A stretch of DNA of 64,000 bases from Pseudomonadota bacterium (GCA_023400405.1 JAEXFD010000059.1:1-64000), one strand, 5' to 3'; shown: positions 7,528-15,772, numbered from the stretch's first letter. Made by a program: numbers and translations. The notes: a model not told the origin generated them from the letters alone.

Positions 7528-8448
7528 ATGACCACCGCTCCCACCACCGATCTCGATCGCGTGATCGGCTTCACCATCCCCAGCCGCAATGCGCGCGGCC
7601 GCGTCGCCCGGCTGGGCCCGGTGCTCGAGGAAATCCTCTCGGCGCATGCCTATCCCGCGCCCATCGAAAAGCTGCTCGCCGAGGCGCTGACGCTGACCGC
7701 GCTGCTCGGCTCGACGCTGAAGCAGGCCGAAGGGCAAATGACGCTGCAGGCGCAGACCAAGGGCGGCATCGTCAGCCTGCTGGTCTGCGACTATCAGGGC
7801 GGCGAGCTGCGCGGCTATGTCCAGTTCGATGAAAAACGCCTGTCGCAGCTCGGCAAGAACCCGTCGCTCTATGCGCTGTTCAACAGCGGCTATCTCGCGA
7901 TCACCTTCGACCAGGCGCTGACCAAGGAGCGCTATCAGGGCATCGTGCCGCTCGACGGCGCCTCGCTGGCCGAGGCGGCGGAGAATTACTTCATGCAGTC
8001 CGAGCAGATCCCCAGCCTCGTCCGGCTCGGTCTCCAGCGCGGCAAGGACGGCCGGCTGGTCGCGGGCGGCATTTTCCTCCAGCACCTTCCCGAAGGCGAG
8101 GAGGGGCGTGAGCGGCTGCACGTGCGGCTCGATCATCCCGAATGGCAGCATGTCGAGGCGCTGGCCGCGACGATGGGCCCCGACGAGCTCGCCGATCCGG
8201 CGATCCCGCTCGAAAATCTCGTTTGGCGGCTGTTCAACGAGGAAGAGGAAGTGCGTCTGCTCGCCGGGGCACCGCTCTCGCGCGGCTGTCGCTGCGGCAC
8301 CGAATACATCACCCAGGTCCTCGCCAAGTTCCCGGCCGAGGAACGCGCGGCGATGGCCGATGCCGACGGGATCATCAGCGTCGACTGCGCCTTCTGCTCG
8401 AAGAAGTTCCCCGTCGCGCTCACCGATCTCGTTCCGCCTGCGTTGTAA
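7528..8448 (+). CDS. hslO: Hsp33 redox-regulated chaperone
   Basis: A 306-residue cytoplasmic holdase chaperone activated by oxidative unfolding. The N-terminal domain contains LIGSTLK-like AALLGSTLKQAEGQMTLQ and GELRGYVQFDE. The C-terminal zinc centre has two cysteine pairs, CRC in RGCRCG and CAFC in DCAFCSKKF, which is the Hsp33 redox switch (CxC then CxxC). ATG 7528 was preferred over an upstream in-frame ATG because the latter would translate the repeat element and part of the argF 3' region. The gene stands alone in direction between argF and a small secreted protein. No oxidative-stress operator could be recognised by eye. Confidence 0.93.
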   Translation: MTTAPTTDLDRVIGFTIPSRNARGRVARLGPVLEEILSAHAYPAPIEKLLAEALTLTALLGSTLKQAEGQMTLQAQTKGGIVSLLVCDYQGGELRGYVQFDEKRLSQLGKNPSLYALFNSGYLAITFDQALTKERYQGIVPLDGASLAEAAENYFMQSEQIPSLVRLGLQRGKDGRLVAGGIFLQHLPEGEEGRERLHVRLDHPEWQHVEALAATMGPDELADPAIPLENLVWRLFNEEEEVRLLAGAPLSRGCRCGTEYITQVLAKFPAEERAAMADADGIISVDCAFCSKKFPVALTDLVPPAL

Positions 8449-8518
8449 AGCGGATCGGCGGACACATATTGGCGAGGATCGGGGCGCGGATCCGTCCGGC
8501 CGGGGTGTGGAGTTAGTG

Positions 8519-8914
8519 ATGGCGTTGCGGCGTGTCGCGCGGGTGATGGCGGCGGGTGTGGCTTTGTTGCTGGTCGCGAACGGAGCGCCGTCACAGCGCG
8601 CGCGGGTGCTCGATACGATCGAGCGAGGGCAGTGGCAGCTCGCGGAGCGCGAGGGCGCGGTGCGCAAGCTCTGCTTCAAGGCGCCGGTCGATTTCGTCCA
8701 GCTCCAGCATGGCCCGAAAGCGTGCGACCAGGTCGTCATCGCCGAGGATTCGCGGGGCGCCACGATCCGTTACAGCTGCGCTGGCCATGGCCATGGCCGC
8801 ACCACCGTGACGGTCGAGACGCCGCGCCTGGTGCGGATCGAAACGCAAGGCGTCGCCGACGGGGCGCCCTTCGATTACGAATTCGAGGCGCGCCGGATCG
8901 GCGGCTGTCGCTGA
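8519..8914 (+). CDS. small secreted protein, DUF3617-like
   Basis: A 131-residue protein with an N-terminal signal peptide (MALRRVARVMAAGVALLLVANGA) and a mature part of about 108 residues. Three cysteines (in RKLCFK, KACDQV and RYSCAG) and one near the end (GGCR) would allow disulfides in the periplasm. The layout, a Trp early in the mature part, spaced cysteines and a strand-rich end, recalls DUF3617 proteins, which are common in sphingomonads and have no known function. The assignment is tentative. It lies 70 bases after hslO and ahead of the queC leader region. Confidence 0.6.
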   Translation: MALRRVARVMAAGVALLLVANGAPSQRARVLDTIERGQWQLAEREGAVRKLCFKAPVDFVQLQHGPKACDQVVIAEDSRGATIRYSCAGHGHGRTTVTVETPRLVRIETQGVADGAPFDYEFEARRIGGCR

Positions 8915-8949
8915 TCACGGTGCGGTTAACCGTTATTTCATTCCGCTTC

Positions 8950-9067
8950 GGCTAAGGAGGCACTGCCCTTCATGGGTCTTTCCTCTCTGGTGTGTTCTTA
9001 TCTCGGGCCGCTTTCGCAGCGGCCCATTTTGCTTTGCAGCATAAACGCGCTAGGCCCACTCTCATGA
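8950..9067 (+). promoter_or_regulatory. queC leader with a 31-codon ORF and terminator-like hairpin
   Basis: A strong Shine-Dalgarno AAGGAGG at 8954-8960 precedes ATG 8972, which opens a 31-codon frame starting MGLSSLVCSYLG. Its TGA overlaps the queC start as ATGA (9064-9067). Inside this frame lies a hairpin GGGCCGC / GCGGCCC (9005-9011 with 9019-9025) followed by ATTTT, which could stop transcription. It may be a leader peptide with attenuation, a coupled upstream ORF, or a small RNA ending in this terminator. I could not match it to a known preQ1 riboswitch fold. Confidence 0.4.
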
Positions 9068-9747
9068 CACAGAGCGTTGCCGTCGCCTTGGTTTCGGGCG
9101 GCCTTGATTCGATGGTTTCCGCCGCGCGGGCTCGGGAAGAGGGGCATACCCTCCTCGCGCTTTCGATCGACTATAATCAGCGCCATCAGGTCGAACTTGC
9201 CGCCGCACGCCGGATTGCTGCCAAGCTCGGTGCGCAGCGGCACATCGTGCTGCCGCTCGATCTGCGCGCGTTCGGCGGTTCTGCGCTAACCGAGGAGATC
9301 GCGGTGCCGAAGGACGGCGTGGGCAGCGACATCCCCGTGACCTACGTCCCCGCGCGGAACACGATCTTCCTCAGCCTGGCGCTCGGCTGGGCCGAGGCGG
9401 CGCGCGCGCGCGATATCTATATCGGCGTCAATGCGCTCGATTATTCGGGCTATCCCGATTGCCGCCCCGAGTTCATCCAGGCCTTCGAGCAGCTGGCCGA
9501 ACTGGCCACCAAGGCCGGCGTCGAAGGCGCGCCTTTCCATATCCGGGCGCCGCTCCAGAACATGACCAAGGCCGACATCGTGCGCGAAGGCACGCGGCTC
9601 GGCCTCGATCTCGGGATGAGCTGGTCGTGCTACGATCCTGCGCCGGGCGGCGTGCATTGCGGGCTGTGCGACAGCTGCCGCCTGCGCGCCAAGGGCTTTG
9701 AGGAGGCCGGCATCCCCGATCCCACGGCCTACGCGACCCGGCCCTAG
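9064..9747 (+). CDS. queC: 7-cyano-7-deazaguanine synthase
   Basis: A 227-residue ATP-dependent enzyme converting 7-carboxy-7-deazaguanine to preQ0, the precursor of queuosine. The PP-loop SGGLDS is at residues 10-15 and the C-terminal zinc site is CYDPAPGGVHCGLCDSC. Other hallmarks are YVPARNTIFLSLALGWAE and GYPDCRPEF. The start ATG overlaps the stop of a short leader frame. queE follows two bases after the stop, so these are co-transcribed and supply consecutive steps in the order QueE then QueC. Confidence 0.95.
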   Translation: MTQSVAVALVSGGLDSMVSAARAREEGHTLLALSIDYNQRHQVELAAARRIAAKLGAQRHIVLPLDLRAFGGSALTEEIAVPKDGVGSDIPVTYVPARNTIFLSLALGWAEAARARDIYIGVNALDYSGYPDCRPEFIQAFEQLAELATKAGVEGAPFHIRAPLQNMTKADIVREGTRLGLDLGMSWSCYDPAPGGVHCGLCDSCRLRAKGFEEAGIPDPTAYATRP

Positions 9748-9749
9748 TC

Positions 9750-10391
9750 ATGAGCTATGCGGTCAAGGAAATGTTCCTCACCCTCCAGGGCGAGGGGGTG
9801 AACGCCGGCGCGCGCGCGGTGTTCGTGCGCTTTGCCGGCTGCAATCTCTGGTCGGGGCGTGAACAGGATCGCGCGGCGGCGGTCTGCCGGTTCTGCGACA
9901 CCGATTTCGTCGGGACCGACGGGCTCGGCGGCGGCCGCTTCGCCGACGCCGGGGCGCTGGCGGACGGCGTCGAGGCGCATTGGGGGGAGGGGCGGTCGGC
10001 GCGCTTTGTCGTGCTCACCGGTGGCGAACCGATGCTCCAGGTGGACGATGCGCTCGTCGACGCGTTGCACGCGCGCGGCTTTCGCATTGCGATCGAGAGC
10101 AACGGAACGCTTGTCGCGCATCCGGGGATCGATTGGGTCTGTATCAGCCCCAAGGCCGGAAGCGAGGTGGTTCAACGCCGCGGGGACGAGCTCAAGCTGG
10201 TCTGGCCGCAGCCGGGAATCGAGCCGGCGGCGCTCGAGGAATGGGATTTCGCCCATTTTCTCGTTCAGCCGATGGATGTCGCCGCGCCCGCCCGCCGAGC
10301 CGAAAATGTCGAGGCCGCGATTGCCCTGGCAATGTCGCGGCCCCGCTGGCGCCTGACGCTCCAGACGCACAAGATGCTCGGCCTGCGCTGA
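9750..10391 (+). CDS. queE: 7-carboxy-7-deazaguanine synthase
   Basis: A 213-residue radical SAM enzyme that converts 6-carboxytetrahydropterin to 7-carboxy-7-deazaguanine. The N-terminus MSYAVKEMFLTLQGEG is characteristic. The cluster-binding cysteines follow the expanded QueE spacing: the first in FAGCNLW, then CRFC about fourteen residues on, as known for the CX14CX2C variant. LTGGEPMLQ matches the SAM-binding GGEP motif. The gene follows queC by two bases. A GC-rich hairpin lies 28 bases after the stop. Confidence 0.95.
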   Translation: MSYAVKEMFLTLQGEGVNAGARAVFVRFAGCNLWSGREQDRAAAVCRFCDTDFVGTDGLGGGRFADAGALADGVEAHWGEGRSARFVVLTGGEPMLQVDDALVDALHARGFRIAIESNGTLVAHPGIDWVCISPKAGSEVVQRRGDELKLVWPQPGIEPAALEEWDFAHFLVQPMDVAAPARRAENVEAAIALAMSRPRWRLTLQTHKMLGLR

Positions 10392-10419
10392 GAAAGTCTC
10401 TGGCGCCGCGGACGGTTCA

Positions 10420-10439
10420 GCCGCGCGATACCGCGCGGC
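10420..10439. terminator. possible bidirectional hairpin after queE
   Basis: An eight-base-pair stem GCCGCGCG / CGCGCGGC with loop ATAC sits between the convergent queE and the minus-strand gene ending at 10452. There is no T-run on either side, so it is at best a weak terminator. Confidence 0.35.
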
Positions 10440-10451
10440 CGGGACCTCCGC

Positions 10452-11123
10452 TCAGAGCTCGCCGCACTTCTTGACCTGGTAGCGTCCCTTCTTCCAGCAC
10501 TTGTCGTTGGCGAAATCGGGCATGCGGACCATCGGGAGCGGGAAGGCCATGCCGCTGGTCGGCCGGATCTGCTCGCCCCAGGGCGAGAGGCTGGAGCGGA
10601 GCTCCTTCATCCGGTCCTGCGCCAGCTCGCCGAAGTCGCCCCGTTTGGTGAACAGGGCATCGTGGCCGATTGAGGCGGCTGTCTGGCAGAAAGAAAGCTG
10701 GCCAGAAACGGTCGAAAACCCGGAATAGACCCGCGTGCCGAACTTGTCGAACTCGACTTGGGCTTCCTTCTTGTTCTTGTGGGTACGATTGAAATATTTC
10801 TGCACCGTATCGAGCGAATTTGCCAGCTCGACTGCATGGTCTTTGATGATCGCATTGTAATTGACGCGCGTCATCAGCGTCGGCTCGAAATCGCATTGCA
10901 GCGCAGCGACGTTGAGCGCGGCACGCAAGTTCCAGGCGAGCGCGGCGCGCAACTCGTCATTGGTAGCGCCGGGCAAGGCGGGGCCGGTCATCCCCGGCTC
11001 GGCGCCGGTGACGCGTTCGCTGGCGAGATTGGCGGGTTTCAGGAAGAACTGAGCCGATGAAGGCGATGCAGCGAACATGCCGAATCCGGCAGCTGTCGCG
11101 AGTACGATACGCGGAAGGAGCAT
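10452..11123 (-). CDS. secreted protein of unknown function
   Basis: A 223-residue protein with a clear signal peptide (MLLPRIVLATAAGFGMFAAS, cleavage near SSAQF). The mature part is helical in the middle (the ALAWNLRAALNVAAL region, and VELANSLDTVQKYF) and has four cysteines: QCDFEP, SFCQTA, DKCWKK and KKCGEL. The last two frame a basic C-terminal hairpin. I do not recognise the family. The ATG is preceded by CGAGGGC as a ribosome binding site. It is transcribed away from the small lipoprotein gene upstream with a terminator between them. Confidence 0.75.
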   Translation of the reverse strand: MLLPRIVLATAAGFGMFAASPSSAQFFLKPANLASERVTGAEPGMTGPALPGATNDELRAALAWNLRAALNVAALQCDFEPTLMTRVNYNAIIKDHAVELANSLDTVQKYFNRTHKNKKEAQVEFDKFGTRVYSGFSTVSGQLSFCQTAASIGHDALFTKRGDFGELAQDRMKELRSSLSPWGEQIRPTSGMAFPLPMVRMPDFANDKCWKKGRYQVKKCGEL

Positions 11124-11243
11124 TTTGCCCTCGAAACTATGATGTCCCCTGCCGCGGGGTTACGTCGTTTCGAGTCTGCGCCCAAGCCCCTTTTTTCGGG
11201 CAGCGGGGCGCATTCCCGCATTTCGGCGCAAAAGCGCATGGAA

Positions 11244-11276
11244 AAGGGGCCGCCCGGTCGCCCGGACGGCCCCTTT
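11244..11276. terminator. bidirectional terminator after the Thr-rich lipoprotein gene
   Basis: The stem GGGGCCG (11246-11252) pairs with CGGCCCC (11267-11273), with a further CCGG/CCGG pairing inside. A-run and T-run flanks on both sides allow termination in either direction. It lies 24 bases beyond the stop of the lipoprotein gene on the minus strand. Confidence 0.75.
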
Positions 11277-11299
11277 CGTCACGTCACAGGACGCGATGA

Positions 11300-11542
11300 T
11301 TACATCGCGTTGCCGGTGGTGTTGGTGGTGACGGTCGTGCTGTTCTCGGTCACCATCGCGCCGTTGTCGCCAGCCGCGTCGATGTTGGTGACCATCGTGT
11401 CGGTGGTGGTGACGTTCTCGGTCGGAACGACTTCGGTGGTGTTGGTCACGTTGGTCGACTCGTTGCTGGTGCACGCCGAGGCCAGCAGCGCCGCGCCGGC
11501 GATCATCGAGCCCGCAACGATCTTCGAAATGACTGCACGCAT
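11300..11542 (-). CDS. small Thr/Val/Asn-rich lipoprotein
   Basis: An 80-residue lipoprotein: signal peptide MRAVISKIVAGSMIAGAAL, lipobox LASAC, then a mature segment made almost entirely of Thr, Val, Asn and Glu/Asp with recurring T-x-V/T-N patterns (for example TNVTNTTEVV). It is low complexity and probably unstructured. Short lipoproteins of this composition occur in sphingomonads without known function. The ribosome binding site is TAGGGAG, 9 bases before the ATG. It is a monocistronic unit closed by its own terminator. Confidence 0.75.
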   Translation of the reverse strand: MRAVISKIVAGSMIAGAALLASACTSNESTNVTNTTEVVPTENVTTTDTMVTNIDAAGDNGAMVTENSTTVTTNTTGNAM

Positions 11543-11655
11543 GTAGAAAGCTCCCTAGATAATGGATTTGGACGACGGATACACCGCTTAATACCCAAAC
11601 CGCGATGGACATTAGACGGTTCGGGGCGAGCCCTCAAGACTCGTTTTGGCTCCGC

Positions 11656-12297
11656 CTAGGTCAGAGCGTCCAAAAATGGCAAAAATGTGGCTCCGAGCGC
11701 CGAATCGAACGCTTCGAAGCTGGCCGGCTTGCCCAGCGCGGCGGCGCTGGTGACCGGGAATTCGGCAATGCCGCAGGGGACGATGCCGCCGAAATGCGTC
11801 AGGTCGGGCGAGAGATTGACGGCGAAGCCGTGCAGCGTGACCCATTGGCGGATCCGTACGCCGATCGCGCCGATCTTGGCTTCCTGGCCATGCTGGTCGC
11901 GAGTCCAGATCCCGATCCGGCCGGGCGCGCCGAACGCTTCGATGCCGAGTTGCCCCAGCGCGGCGATCACCCAATTCTCGAGCGCATGGACATAGCCCCG
12001 CACGTCGCGCCGCCGCTCGCGCAGGTCGAGCACGACATAGCCGATACGCTGGCCGGGCCCATGATAGGTATAGCGGCCGCCGCGGCCGGTCCGGTGGACC
12101 GGAAAGCGCGGATCGAGCAGCTCGGCGGCGTCGGTCGCGCTGGTGCCGGCCGTATAGACCGGCGGATGCTCGAGCAGCCACACCAGTTCGCGTGCCTCGC
12201 CGCGCGTCACTGCGGCGGCGCGTTCCTCCATGGCGGCGAGCGCCACGGGATATTCCAGGGGGGCGGGCTCGACCCTCCATTCGACTTGATCGATCAT
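11656..12297 (-). CDS. lipB: octanoyl-[acyl-carrier-protein]:protein transferase
   Basis: A 213-residue enzyme that moves octanoyl groups from acyl carrier protein to lipoyl domains, the first step of lipoate synthesis. The motif RGGRYTYHGPGQ is intact, and the catalytic pair is present as Lys in EAKIGAIGVRI and Cys in IVPCGI. WVTLHGFAVN is also diagnostic. I chose ATG 12297 (MIDQVEWRVEP), where family homology begins; another ATG at 12354 would add a 19-residue Arg/Ala-rich leader. lipA is not next to it. It is divergent from the membrane protein gene at 12399. Confidence 0.93.
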   Translation of the reverse strand: MIDQVEWRVEPAPLEYPVALAAMEERAAAVTRGEARELVWLLEHPPVYTAGTSATDAAELLDPRFPVHRTGRGGRYTYHGPGQRIGYVVLDLRERRRDVRGYVHALENWVIAALGQLGIEAFGAPGRIGIWTRDQHGQEAKIGAIGVRIRQWVTLHGFAVNLSPDLTHFGGIVPCGIAEFPVTSAAALGKPASFEAFDSALGATFLPFLDALT

Positions 12298-12398
12298 CCC
12301 CGCGCGATTGCGCGCTCGCGCCGCGTTGCGCAAGATCGGGCCCGACATTGGCAATCGGCCCGGCTTCCCCTAACAGGCGTCGGGGAAGGGGCGCTCGC

Positions 12399-13232
12399 AT
12401 GGTGAAGATGGGCAATGTCTGGGATCGGACGGCCGAGTTCCTCGCCGAGAATATTCCCGTCGTCTTGCCGATCGCGCTGCTCGCCTTCTTCGTGCCCGCG
12501 TCGATCCAGGCGAATTTCGCCACGCTGTCGCAGGGCGCGAGCCTCTCGCTGGTGCTGCTGCTGCGCCTGATCCAACTTGCCTTTGCGATCCTGTCGCTCT
12601 GGGGAACGCTGGCGATCGTCGCGCTCGCGCTCGGCATGGGCGGAGAGCGGCGCGTCGGCGCGATCGCGCGCGACCGATTGCCGCTCGCCGTCCTGGTCTG
12701 GGTCGCCGTGTTCGCGCTGGCGCTGGTCGCGGCACTTCCCGTCGCGCTGGTGCTGCATCTCAACGGTTTTGACTTCGCCTCGGATGCCGCTGGGCAGGGG
12801 GCGGCGATCGCCGGAGCGCTCCGCGGTGGCGTCGTGTTCTATGTCGTGCCGATGCTGCTCGTGCTGTGCTGGGCGGGCGCGCGGATCGCGGTGACCGCGC
12901 CGGCGATCGTGCGGGAGAAGCGCGGGCTTTCGGCGCTCGTGCGGTCGTGGCGGCTGACCCGGCGGCTGGCGCTGCCGATCTTTGGCGTGCTGTTCCTGTT
13001 CAGCATCCTGTCCTGGGTGGCCCAGCTCGCCGCGCGAAGCGTGTTCGGCAGCGTGCTTGCCCTGATCGCCGGAACCAATCCCGACGGCCTCACTTTGGCG
13101 GGCGTCCTTACCGGCATCGTAGTCGCGGCCGTGCAGGCGGGCTTCTCGCTGCTGATTCCGGCCTTTTCGGCTAAGCTTTATCAGGCGCTCGTCGCACGCG
13201 AAGGGCTGCGCGAGGAACTCACCCTGGCATGA
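12399..13232 (+). CDS. multi-pass membrane protein, glycerophosphodiesterase-membrane-domain-like
   Basis: A 277-residue integral membrane protein with about six hydrophobic segments and a short charged loop (ALVRSWRLTRR) between the last ones. This layout resembles the membrane domain found in glycerophosphodiester phosphodiesterases and DUF4013-like proteins, none of which has an established role. No catalytic residues can be pointed out. The following gene starts inside its stop codon (ATGA), and that protein is of similar character, so the two probably work as a pair. The start is ATG 12399 preceded by GGGGAAGGGG. Confidence 0.7.
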   Translation: MVKMGNVWDRTAEFLAENIPVVLPIALLAFFVPASIQANFATLSQGASLSLVLLLRLIQLAFAILSLWGTLAIVALALGMGGERRVGAIARDRLPLAVLVWVAVFALALVAALPVALVLHLNGFDFASDAAGQGAAIAGALRGGVVFYVVPMLLVLCWAGARIAVTAPAIVREKRGLSALVRSWRLTRRLALPIFGVLFLFSILSWVAQLAARSVFGSVLALIAGTNPDGLTLAGVLTGIVVAAVQAGFSLLIPAFSAKLYQALVAREGLREELTLA

Positions 13233-13930
13233 AGATTCGATACGGTGCCCTTTTCGCCGACGCCGCCGCGATGTGGCGCCGGAGCAGCGAGCTGCTCCTG
13301 ACGCTCGCGGGGGTGTTCACCTTCCTGCCCGTGTTCGCGGTCCAGCTGTTCGTGCCGATGCCCCCGGCGAACGTGCCGGACACTGCATTGTTCGACGTGC
13401 TCGTCCGCTGGTATGCGCAGAACGGGCTGTGGCTCGGCGGCGCGATGCTCGTGCAGCTGTTCGGCGCAGCGGCGACGCTCGCGCTGCTGCTCGATCCCGC
13501 GCGCCCGACCGTGGCGGAGGCGATGCGCCGCGTGACGCGAGTCGCGCCGGCACTGCTGCTGGGCGGGCTGGTCAGCCTCGCGCTTGCCGGGCTCGGCGCG
13601 GCGCTGTTCGTGCTGCCGGGGCTCTACGCCCTCGGGCGCTGCTATCTCGTCTGGGCGGTCGCGGTCGCCGAGCCGCAGCGCGCACCCGTCGAGGCCGTCG
13701 CGGAGGCGCTCAAGCGGACGCGCCGTCATGGCTGGATCCTGACCGCGGTGATGCTCAGCGTGCTGATGCCCGCCTATGTCCTGGCCGATATCTTCGCCGC
13801 CCCGGCCAGTGCCTCGGCATTCACCCAGGCGCTGTCCGGCCTGCTGATCGCGCTGCTGAGCGCGGCGGCCGGCATCGCGCAGATGCTGCTCCAGGCCGCC
13901 GCCTATCGCGCGCTGAGCAAGGGGATCTGA
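13229..13930 (+). CDS. membrane protein, partner of the preceding gene
   Basis: A 233-residue membrane protein with about five to six hydrophobic segments. It begins MKIRYGALFADAAAMWRRSS and has the region LGRCYLVWAVAVAE followed by VAEALKRTRRHGW, which resembles the same loop in the upstream protein. This suggests the two derive from one family. It overlaps the upstream gene by four bases (ATGA), so translation is coupled. The last 28 bases overlap the 3' end of the convergent GNAT gene. Function is not recognisable. Confidence 0.7.
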   Translation: MKIRYGALFADAAAMWRRSSELLLTLAGVFTFLPVFAVQLFVPMPPANVPDTALFDVLVRWYAQNGLWLGGAMLVQLFGAAATLALLLDPARPTVAEAMRRVTRVAPALLLGGLVSLALAGLGAALFVLPGLYALGRCYLVWAVAVAEPQRAPVEAVAEALKRTRRHGWILTAVMLSVLMPAYVLADIFAAPASASAFTQALSGLLIALLSAAAGIAQMLLQAAAYRALSKGI

Positions 13931-14493
13931 GGCGCGGCGTCGCGCGGCAGCGCACCGGCCAGCCGCGGATCGGCGAAGGTCTCGACGGTGCGCTTGTAGG
14001 CCACGAAGCCGTGCTTGCGATAAAAGCCGAGCGCGGCGGGGTGATCGAGCGTGCAGGTATGCACCCAGACCCGCTCGATGCCCGGCGCCCAGGCGAGCAT
14101 CAGTGCATGCGCCATCAGCCAGCTGCCATGGCCCTTGCCGGCGAGTTCGGGGACCAGCCCGACGAAACCGAGCTCGCACTGGCCCGCCTGGCGGAAATCG
14201 AGCTCCAGCATCCCCACTTCGATGCCGGCGCGATCCACGACGGCATAGATGGCGACGTTCGGATCGTGGAGGATTGCGGTCAGCCGCGCCTCGTCCATCA
14301 CCAGCCGCGAGAACCAAAGCCAGGGCGCGCCGACCCGGCGGAACAGCGCGCGGTATTTGTCCGGCGCCGGTGCCGGCCACGGCACCAGCCGCAGCGGCGA
14401 TTCGGGAACCGGCCGGGGCCGCGGCCGAGCCTTCATCTCCAGCGAGGTGACGACCGTGGCGATCTGGTCGTCGGCAACCGGGATCAATCCCAT
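13903..14493 (-). CDS. GNAT family N-acetyltransferase
   Basis: A 196-residue acetyltransferase. The acetyl-CoA-binding loop reads LAGKGHGSWLMAHAL and the C-terminal part has ALGFYRKHGFVAYKR, the usual end of the GNAT fold. FVGLVPELAGKGHG occupies the position of the canonical R/QxxGxG/A. Substrate is unknown. ATG 14493 lies inside the end of hemF (10-base overlap), so it is translationally linked to hemF. An extended upstream frame would run through hemF codons and is rejected. The 3' end overlaps the convergent membrane protein gene by 28 bases. Confidence 0.85.
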   Translation of the reverse strand: MGLIPVADDQIATVVTSLEMKARPRPRPVPESPLRLVPWPAPAPDKYRALFRRVGAPWLWFSRLVMDEARLTAILHDPNVAIYAVVDRAGIEVGMLELDFRQAGQCELGFVGLVPELAGKGHGSWLMAHALMLAWAPGIERVWVHTCTLDHPAALGFYRKHGFVAYKRTVETFADPRLAGALPRDAAPQIPLLSAR

Positions 14494-15326
14494 GCGGCCA
14501 TCGGCGGCAGGCTCATCAGGATCGCATCGACATTGCCGCCGGTCTTCAATCCGAACAGCGTGCCGCGATCGTAGACGAGGTTGAATTCGGCATAGCGGCC
14601 GCGCCATTCGAGCTGGCGCTGGCGATCTTCGGCGTTGAACGGCGTCTCCATCCGCCGGCGCACCAGCTTCGGAAAGATGTCGAGGAACGCCCGGCCGACA
14701 TCCTGGGTGAAGGCGAAATTCGCTTCCCAATCGCCTTCGAGGTGATCGTAGAAGATGCCGCCCACGCCGCGATGGACCTGGCGGTGGGGGATGTAGAAAT
14801 AGTCGTCTGCCCAGGCCTTGAAGCGCGGATAGTGATCGGGATCGTGCGCGTCGCACGCCGTCCTGAGCGCGGCATGGAAGTCGGCAGTATCCGAATCATA
14901 GGGGATCGGCGGGTTGAGATCGGCGCCGCCGCCGAACCAGCGCTTGGTAGTGGTGAGGAAGCGCGTGTTCATGTGCACCGCGGGCACGTGCGGATTGGCC
15001 ATGTGCGCGACCAGGCTGATGCCGGTGGCGAAGAAGCGCGGATCCTCGCCCGCGCCATGGATGGTCTTGGCGAAATCGCCTTCGAAGGCGCCGCCGACGG
15101 TCGAGACGTTGACGCCGACCTTTTCGAACACCTTGCCCTTCATCACCCCGCGCACGCCGCCGCCGCCCGGCGCCCCGCTCGCATCGGCGCGGTCCCAGGC
15201 GGTATAGTCGAATCGCGCGTCCGACCCCGCCTCGGCCTCGATCGCCTCGAACGCGGCGCAGATCGCGTCGCGCAATCCTTCGAACCAGGTCCGCGCGCGC
15301 TGCTGTTGGTCGTCGAGTTCGATCAT
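14484..15326 (-). CDS. hemF: aerobic coproporphyrinogen III oxidase
   Basis: A 280-residue oxygen-dependent enzyme that decarboxylates coproporphyrinogen III to protoporphyrinogen IX in haem synthesis. Hallmarks are PGGGGVRGVMKG, FATGISLVAHMANPHVPAVHMNTR, WFGGGADLNPPIPYD, and RGVGGIFYDHLE near the centre. The C-terminal YAEFNLVYDRGTLFGLKTGGN is invariant in HemF. It overlaps trmL upstream by four bases (ATGA) and the GNAT gene downstream by ten bases, forming a trmL-hemF-GNAT operon. Haem supply fits the neighbouring cytochrome bc1 operon. Confidence 0.96.
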   Translation of the reverse strand: MIELDDQQQRARTWFEGLRDAICAAFEAIEAEAGSDARFDYTAWDRADASGAPGGGGVRGVMKGKVFEKVGVNVSTVGGAFEGDFAKTIHGAGEDPRFFATGISLVAHMANPHVPAVHMNTRFLTTTKRWFGGGADLNPPIPYDSDTADFHAALRTACDAHDPDHYPRFKAWADDYFYIPHRQVHRGVGGIFYDHLEGDWEANFAFTQDVGRAFLDIFPKLVRRRMETPFNAEDRQRQLEWRGRYAEFNLVYDRGTLFGLKTGGNVDAILMSLPPMAAWD

Positions 15327-15772
15327 TCGGGGAATCCTCGGGTCTGGCGAAGCGCCTCGGCCAGCCCGATGCCCGCGGAAACCGCGAGGTTCAAGGAGCG
15401 CAGGCGCGGCTGCATCGGAATGCGCACCGCCAGATCGGCGCGATCATGGACGAAATCGGGCGCGCCGCGGCTTTCCGAACCGAAAATCAGCGTGTCGCCG
15501 GGCATGAAGACGGTGTCGTACAGGCCGCCGGCGCCCCGCGTCGTGAACAGAATCAGCCGGCCGGGCAGGTTCGCGGAGAAGCTTTCGAAATCGGCATGGC
15601 GGACGAGGTCGAGCGCGTCGCCATAGTCCATCGCGGCGCGGCGCTGGGCCTTGTCGCCCCAGGGAAAGCCCATCGGCTCGATGAGGTCGAGGCCCGCGCC
15701 GAAGCACGCCGCGACACGCATCACTGCGCCGACATTGCCGGCGATATCGGGCTCGAACAGGGCCAGGCGCAT
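15323..15772 (-). CDS. trmL: tRNA (cytidine/uridine-2'-O)-methyltransferase of the wobble position
   Basis: A 149-residue SPOUT methyltransferase of the TrmL type, which 2'-O-methylates nucleotide 34 of tRNA-Leu isoacceptors. It begins MRLALFEPDIAGNVGAVMR. The knotted SAM site is seen as LIFGSESRGAP and MQPRLRSLNLAVSAGIGLAEALRQ. ATG 15772 was chosen because the protein then matches the compact family length; an upstream in-frame ATG would add 65 residues through the intergenic region. It overlaps hemF by ATGA. Confidence 0.9.
   Translation of the reverse strand: MRLALFEPDIAGNVGAVMRVAACFGAGLDLIEPMGFPWGDKAQRRAAMDYGDALDLVRHADFESFSANLPGRLILFTTRGAGGLYDTVFMPGDTLIFGSESRGAPDFVHDRADLAVRIPMQPRLRSLNLAVSAGIGLAEALRQTRGFPE

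Noticed and set aside
5127..7589. An 820-codon open frame opposite argD, argF and the start of hslO
   Set aside because: Antisense shadow with composition typical of high-GC noise, and it runs through an intergenic palindrome.
8915..8960. A preQ1 riboswitch upstream of queC
   Set aside because: The stretch has a palindrome CGGTTAACCG and a CTAAGGAGG-like tail, but I could not draw the pseudoknot of known preQ1 classes.
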